Part shown: one piece after another, positions 58,456 to 64,000 of the stretch
How positions within the stretch are numbered: the first letter of the stretch is position 1
Layout: the number at the start of each line of letters is the position of its first letter
Assembly: GCA_014529385.2 (NCBI GenBank)
Contig: CM043966.1
Location: 141,594,211-141,658,210 of the forward strand
Length of the DNA: 64,000 nt
Source: Adiantum capillus-veneris
Lineage: Eukaryota > Streptophyta > Polypodiopsida > Polypodiales > Pteridaceae
Direction of reading: 5' to 3'
Program-made: the position numbers and the translations under genes
The notes under the pieces: model-generated
What the model was told of the DNA's origin: nothing
Databases searched by the model: none
The model's input: only the letters and a program-made list of their open reading frames with translations

Positions 58456-60468
58456 TGTCATAGAATCTAACATGTAACAAACCCAAATGATTTTCTCATA
58501 TTAACTTGATGATTTAATGTGGGAGAATAAACGGGAAGAGGGGTTAGAACATAGACATGTGCTTAGAGATCTATCTCAACACGAGGCCAATGGTAAATGA
58601 GAGATGGTCTGTCAAAGAGCAAGGCTAACCAATAGAGCTTAAAAGACCTTAGGGTTAGCTTCATTAAAGACCTCCAAAGGTTAGTGTAAAATTCCTTTGA
58701 CCTTACGTAAGCTAGGGCTTGAGGTGGGAACCCGGCCCAAGATTAAGCTACTTGAGGTGCTTGTCTTGCTTGATTACAAAGATGCTTCAAGTGCTTGTCA
58801 TGCTTGATGACTAAGGTGCTTGAGGTTCTGACGTGCTTGCCGACTAGGGAGCTTGAGGTTCTTGTGGGAACACTACCCAAGCTTGAGGTGCTTTGCCATG
58901 CTTGCTGACTAAGGTGCTCGGGGATAAGGTATGCAAAAGTAACCAATTATCCCTACAAGGAGGGGGCGAGCCCTACAAGAGGGTGTAGAGAGAGAACACA
59001 CACACCCTCACACAAGGTAAGCTTGGTTCAAAGAAAGTATATAGGACACTTGTCAAGTTCCTCTTCATGTTGCCCTCATGGTGTGCCTAAAGCCTATTGG
59101 TTGGCCTCCCAAGGGGTCCAATGATAAATTATCTAATTTAATTAGTATTTTTAGAATTTATCAAGTCCTGTCACTCAAAGGGGAAAGGGGGACACTTGTC
59201 CCAAGGCTACCCTTATTGCTCGATATGCCCCTGCATGTGATTGGCTAAACCTGGAGAGGTCCAATGATCTTCAATCATGAGCTACAAGGGGGGGTTGACC
59301 AAAGCAAGGTAGGGGGTTTCTTGAGGGATATACTCTCCCACACACACTGACACACATATTGATTATGTGACGTGTAAAGTGCAAGAGCTCCATCTCCTTC
59401 TCCAAGCTAGTAGAGAAGCTGAGAGCCTTCACCAACACTCTTTGCTATGGAATGAAAATCCAACCAAGAGCCATGCTTCAATGCTTATACTTGCCATCTT
59501 CTCCATCTTTGTTACTATGCTAGCAAGAAGAGTGATGATAAGTGAGGAACTAATTATTTCTCCTATGAAATGTTTCTTATTCCTCTTCCCTACCCTCCTT
59601 CCCCGATAGCTCTCTCCACCTTCAAAGGTGTTTGAGGCCTTGGGACTGAGGCATTAGGAAGAGAATGGAGTCTAAGAGGGCCTCTTTATTTGCCATGAGA
59701 TTATGAAGGTGATTAACATTTTGACAAATAGGTGCACGCCATGTGTGCAAGAATGGTGGGTGTGTAAGAGAGGTTTAAGAGTGGTCAAGGATGTACTTTC
59801 CCCCCAAAAAAGGAGGTGGATAACTTTATGATTTTTAGTCTTCCATGATTTAAGCGGAGATTATAGATTTGTGATCTACACGCCGAGCTCTTTCCATAGA
59901 TATGTTACATGATTTGGTTTTATTTGTTAGATTTTGAATTCCATTTTGGGGGAGATATTTGAATTCCAATAAACTAGTCATTTTGCCTGTTTGAATTCAA
60001 AAGTTGTCCTTTGATTGCTTTCTTAATACTAAAGGTTTGACTACCTTAAACTGTCAAATAAAGAGGCCCTCCTAGAGCCCATTCTCTTCCTAATGCTTGG
60101 GATAGTTAATTCTTTCTACAAAGTTTATGTTATGCTTGTGATGCATGAAGCTTTCCATCTTCATTGCATCACCTAGGTCACAAGGAACACAAAGATTTAT
60201 TGTACCAAGTCTCTCTTGAAGGGAGAAACTATAATAAAAATGCCTATTGGAGGGGGGGACCGGCTCCACATAAATCCGGTCCTGAACTGTTGTCATGTTC
60301 TCTAATCTCTCTCTCTTGCAAAAGTATTGTTCATTCCAAGTTAACTAAATGCTATGTTTATGTCTCTTCCATCAATTAAATTCACCCTCTATGCTCATAA
60401 AGTAATTTCACAAAAGTACTTTCTCTAATTTCCGCTACTCTTAGAGTTAATAGCCCATTTCCATTACA
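58456..60468 (+). repeat. 5' LTR of Ty3/gypsy chromovirus W1
   Basis: 2,013 bp from TGTCATAG to CATTACA, followed by an iMet-type primer site. Aligns in inverse orientation with 61222-62776. A 455-bp inverted-repeat insert (about 59650-60105) explains the extra length: removing it leaves about 1,558 bp. Imperfect AGGTGCTTG units repeat at 58750-58920. Confidence 0.82.
59650..60105. mobile_element. MITE-like insertion in the W1 LTR
   Basis: Terminal inverted repeats of about 45 bp. GCATTAGGAAGAGAATGG starts the left copy and CCATTCTCTTCCTAATGC ends the right; both continue inward with GAGGGCCTCTTTATT-type sequence. W2 lacks the insert at the same LTR position. TTGGGA occurs just outside both ends but not exactly adjacent on the left, so the target duplication is uncertain. 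No transposase ORF inside. Confidence 0.7.
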
Positions 60469-60469
60469 T

Positions 60470-60481
60470 TGGTATCATAGC
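60470..60481 (+). promoter_or_regulatory. Primer-binding site of W1, tRNA-iMet type
   Basis: TGGTATCATAGC, one change from the usual TGGTATCAGAGC. Confidence 0.75.
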
Positions 60482-60568
60482 ATTTGGTTTCTCTTTTCTT
60501 GTTTAAGAAGAGAGATCCTTAGGTAGCCTATAAATGGTTGATTTTGTTAATTATATTAGGGTAAGAGG

Positions 60569-61221
60569 GAATGGGAGTTTACAAAGCCAAAAACAAACTC
60601 TCTCCTAAAGAGCTTGAATCTTTTCGCAAGGACCATAAGTGTTTTAAGTGCGGGGAGCAAGGACATGGCTATCGTTCTTGCCCCAAGTAATATGCTCACA
60701 ATGAGACTCCTAGAGCTTCCACCATAGAAGATCCAAAAGAGGATGCACATTGCAAACGTGCACCTCTCTCCTATTCTTGGGGAAAGGTAAGGGAGCATGA
60801 TGACTTCATCTTGTTTGACCCTGGCTCTACTCACAACTTCGTATCAATGGAGTTGGCCACCAAGTTGGGCATTCAAGCTTTCGATATGGGAGATGTTGTA
60901 ACGGTCGACACTGTTTTCAAAGGACAGCGAGCCTCTGTTACTCCTTGATTCGGAAGTTGAGGATTCATGTCGAAGGCTATGTCAACAAAGAAGACTTTTT
61001 TATCTCTCTTCTCCAACATGAGGATGTTATCCTAAGGGCACCATGGTTCAACCACATGGCTGCTAACATGAAGTTCCCTGAAAGGAGAATCTACTTCACC
61101 TACAAGGGAAAGAATATGCATATAGATGCTAGTGAGTTTGGTCATACTATACCACTTGTAACTCCTCCTACTTTTTATAAAACAATGAATAGCTCCGTTT
61201 CTACGTACATGATTTGTAACA
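60569..61221 (+). pseudogene. W1 Gag knuckle and protease, truncated
   Basis: Begins near the knuckle CFKCGEQGHGYRSC. Most of Gag before it is missing, as the primer site is only about 90 bases upstream. After a stop, FILFDPGSTHNFVSMELATK is the protease active site, with D-P-G in place of D-S-G. ORF 60945-61226 continues with ILRAPWFNHMAANMKF. The frame is ended by insertion of W2 at 61222. Confidence 0.82.
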
Positions 61222-62776
61222 TGTAATGCACTAGTAACTTGTGTGTAGCGGAAAATGATAACATAGTGAGTATTTCATTAAGAACAAGTTCCTAATGAGC
61301 ATAAAGAGAGTACTTGGTTTGAGAAAGCAACATAGCAATTTACACCTAGCTAGTTTGGCATAGACAATACTTGAAAAGAGAGAGAAATAGAACAATTGAC
61401 AACAGTTGAGGACCGGATTTACATGGAGCCGGTCCCCCCTCCAAAAAGGCTTTGTATTATAGCTTCTTCCATCAAACTTTAAGGAGACTTTTGTACAATA
61501 CAATCTTTGTGTTCCTTGAAAAAACTCCTTGCTGCAATGAAGATGGAAGCTGCATGCACCAAATTATGCTTAAAATAGACACCTAGTGGGCCTAGCCTCA
61601 ATCCCAAGACCTCACACACCTTCAAATATGGTGAGATCTAGCAAGGAATGAGGAAAGATTGAGAGGAATAAGATATATCTTACAAGAAAGAAGTATTCTC
61701 CTCACATAATCACTCTAATAGAATAGCTTAGCTTAGTAATTAGCATGGTAGAAGAGATGAGAATGCCATTGAAGCTTGGATCTTGGTTGGATTTGCATTC
61801 CATAGCCAAGAGTTATTGGTGTAGGCCTCTACTTCTCAATTCTTGGAGAAGGAGATGGAGTTCTTCTCAAGACATGAGTTGTGTGTGTGTATCAAAAATT
61901 AGATAGACTAAAATGCCAACCTCTATCTCTCTCTTAGTAGACCCCTCCTCCCAATTACTCTTGTTGGCTTCCCATTGGCTCCTGCTGCAAAGCTTAGCCA
62001 ATAACAATTTAGAAGCATAATTGATAACCTTGTGACATGTGTCCCGCTTTCCCCTTTTGTGAGAGCTTTAGGTAATTAAAATAATTTATTTAAACTCTCA
62101 TTGGACCTTTTAGTCTTCTGGCCAATAGGAATCAAGCAAGCCATTGGGCTTCTGGATGCTCATTAGACCCCTTGGTAGACTACCCAATAGTCTTCTAGGG
62201 AGCTTAATTTCTATTGGTTCTTTTATCAAGCATTTTTAAATTGATTATCCTAATTTTAATCTAGCCCAATTCTAATTGGTGCACCTCTATGGACATCCAA
62301 TAGGATTTGAGGGGAGATTGGGGGCATCTGGGCTAGGAGCCTGCCATGTGTCCATATTCCCTTTGTGTAAAGGGGGAGTTTGGGAGTGTGTGTGTGTGTG
62401 TTTCTCTCTCTTCCCCTACCATTAGGGCTCACCCCCTCCTTCCTAGGGATGTGCGAAGACTTTTAGTCTTCCCATAACCATCCAATTTTCCCCACCTTTG
62501 TCCATTGGAAAATTTAATTAAATTTTAGGAACTTTAGCCTATGGAAATCTTAATGGAGCTGAACCTTAGGTCTTTTAAGGTCCATTGATGCACATTGCTC
62601 TTTTGCAGGCTGTCCCCCTTTGGATCCCTATTTTGCCTCTTTTGGATCCCTGCTGCGACCGGTCTGGCAACCTTACCAATATTCTTGCTTTTACTCCCCT
62701 AGTACCTCCCTATATTAAATGATCAGTTTAACATGAGAAAATCATTTGGGAGAATTAGATATCAGTTTTTATGACA
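61222..62776 (-). repeat. 3' LTR of Ty3/gypsy chromovirus W2
   Basis: About 1,555 bp, inverse to the W1 LTR, without the MITE-like insert. Its left end abuts W1 protease with no primer site, so it is a 3' LTR. A partial duplication of its outer edge follows at 62777-62903. Confidence 0.82.
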
Positions 62777-62915
62777 TTACCTCTCTCTTGAGATCTAGCT
62801 TACCAATATTCTAGCTTTTACTCCCCGAGTACCTCCCCATAGTAAATGATCAATTTAACATGAGAAAATCATTTGGGAGAATTATATATTAGTTTTTATG
62901 ACATTACCTCTCTCT
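62650..62915. repeat. Tandem duplication of about 127 bp at the W2 LTR edge
   Basis: Two units starting TACCAATATTCT(T/A)GCTTTTACT and ending TATGACATTACCTCTCTCT. The unit includes the LTR terminus and the neighbouring purine tract. The copies differ at several bases. Confidence 0.9.
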
Positions 62916-63348
62916 ACCTCATAATCATCCTCAACTATGAGGTAGAGAAAATAAAGCTTAGTCATTAGTTCGCTTGCTAGGTAGAGGATCCCTATTTTAC
63001 TCTACGACATCGTTCCAGAATGGATGACTAGTCTATTTGGTGCTTGAGAGCCTTAGCTACCGCAAGCATGTTTGCACATTAGTTCGTATCAATCTTCCAT
63101 AGTAGAGTGACAAGCTCTACTTGGTGTTCGGGAGATGTCATCTCCACAAACATGATTCTAAGCATGCATACTTATTAAGATTTGTGCACAATAAAGAGAA
63201 AGAGAGACTTATAAGACACAAACTTTGTTCATTTATACATATTTACATTTGCTTACTCTAGGGAATCATTGTAAGCATTGACAAGGTTTAAGTTATCCTT
63301 TAATTGTATGCCTTGCATCCATCTAGCATCTTAAAAAAGACAATTTTT
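62916..63348 (-). other. W2 region between chromodomain and PPT
   Basis: No supported ORF on either strand. It is the 3' untranslated part of W2. Confidence 0.5.
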
Positions 63349-64000
63349 TCACTTGATAAGATATCGGCGAATAGTCTTACCGCCTCTCAATACCTTGTCT
63401 TCGTGTTGGAGAATAGACTCGGGTTGCAGCACCTCTCCTTGGTCCTCGATCTCCGGTGGGTCTTCAGTGGTTGGTTCTTGAGGTGGCTCTACTTTGTAAG
63501 GCTTTAGTAGGCTCACGTGGAAAGCATTGTGTATGAGCCAATGGTTGGGCAACTTAAGTTGATAATCCATCTCATTGATTGGCCTAAGAATTTGAAAGGG
63601 ACCATAGTACCTTTTTGCTAACTTAGCATAGTACTTTTTGTGTCCCGTAGGATTCTTTCCTGTCGTGTGCCTTAATCGAGCCTTGGAAAACTTAATCAAG
63701 ACCCAATCATTTTGTTTAAAGGAGGCTAGCTCTCTTTCGTGCTTATCAGCAGCAACCTCTTCCCTTTGCTGAGAGATGGATATAGCATCCTTAATCTTTT
63801 GGAAATATTCTTGCAGGTCTCGACTATATTCATCTGGAGTGAAGATCTTCCCATTTACCTATAGTAGTAGGGGACTTTTTGATCTTCCCTCCATCACCTC
63901 AAAAGGTGCTTTTCCCGTGGAAGTAGGTACATTGTTATTGTAAGCATACTCCACTAAAGGTAAGTACTTCTCCCATTGGGCCTTTTAATCTACTTCTGTG
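63349..64000 (-). pseudogene. pol: W2 integrase end with chromodomain, runs off the window
   Basis: The minus strand from 64000 reads the end of the integrase core (VEYAYNNN, GKAPFEVMEGR), a helix with AADKHERELASFKQNDWVL, the GPFQILRPI and AFHVSLLKPY C-terminal motifs and a chromodomain (PESILQHEDKVLRGGK, RRYLIK). Trp after LIK is replaced by TGA at 63349, which truncates the chromodomain. Stops also occur near 63860 and 63990. The chromodomain places W2 among the chromoviruses, which often target heterochromatin. Confidence 0.88.

Overview
The window looks like heterochromatic intergenic DNA from a large land-plant genome. It holds nested Ty3/gypsy and Ty1/copia LTR retrotransposons, a LINE, a CACTA-type DNA transposon and many microsatellites, and I see no intact host gene, rRNA or tRNA gene. 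Primer sites for plant tRNA-Asp and tRNA-iMet, a Tat-type dual RNase H and a chromodomain integrase point to a plant. I cannot tell a fern from a seed plant.

Layout. 1-73 is a piece of a LINE. 74-11502 is a gag-protease Ty3/gypsy element, called Z here, interrupted at 3735-9286 by a complete minus-strand Ty1/copia element (192-bp LTRs, duplication CTAAG). 11503-13700 is the tail and 3' LTR of a second Ty3/gypsy element, Y (minus strand). 13701-22073 is the body and 5' LTR of a third, X (minus strand). 22074-38780 is older DNA: a duplicated anonymous unit R (23117-32242 interrupted, and 34117-35795), with a decayed CACTA element (about 23470-31340) inside the first copy. Between the CACTA genes lies a 1.4-kb array of palindromic words. 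38850-40805 is the rest of the LINE and 40806-43217 the rest of Z (minus strand). 43218-50880 is the body and 5' LTR of Y (plus strand), and 50883-52764 the tail and 3' LTR of X (plus strand). 52765-64000 is a further nest: an unrecognised LTR-like relic U, a copia fragment V, a chromovirus W1 inserted in V, and a second chromovirus W2 inserted in W1 and running off the end.

The central observation is that four features are each split into two halves lying in opposite orientation: the LINE, Z, Y and X. All four are repaired by inverting one 37.2-kb segment, 13701-50879. Y then gains matching GATCT duplications, X gains matching CACCT duplications, the Z protease frame becomes continuous across the Y insertion, and the LINE frame becomes continuous across Z. 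Both junctions lie in or just after integrase coding sequence and share only the 3-bp word TGG. The window therefore records either a genuine inversion younger than all these insertions or a mis-joined assembly.

Function. Only Y carries a nearly complete pol (protease, RT, RNase H, second RNase H, integrase), and it has frameshifts. X and Z lack RT and would depend on a helper. Copia, LINE, CACTA, V, W1 and W2 are all broken. X has unusual structure: two integrase zinc-binding modules, a lost catalytic glutamate, a protease-like motif after integrase, and a repeated palindromic leader motif.
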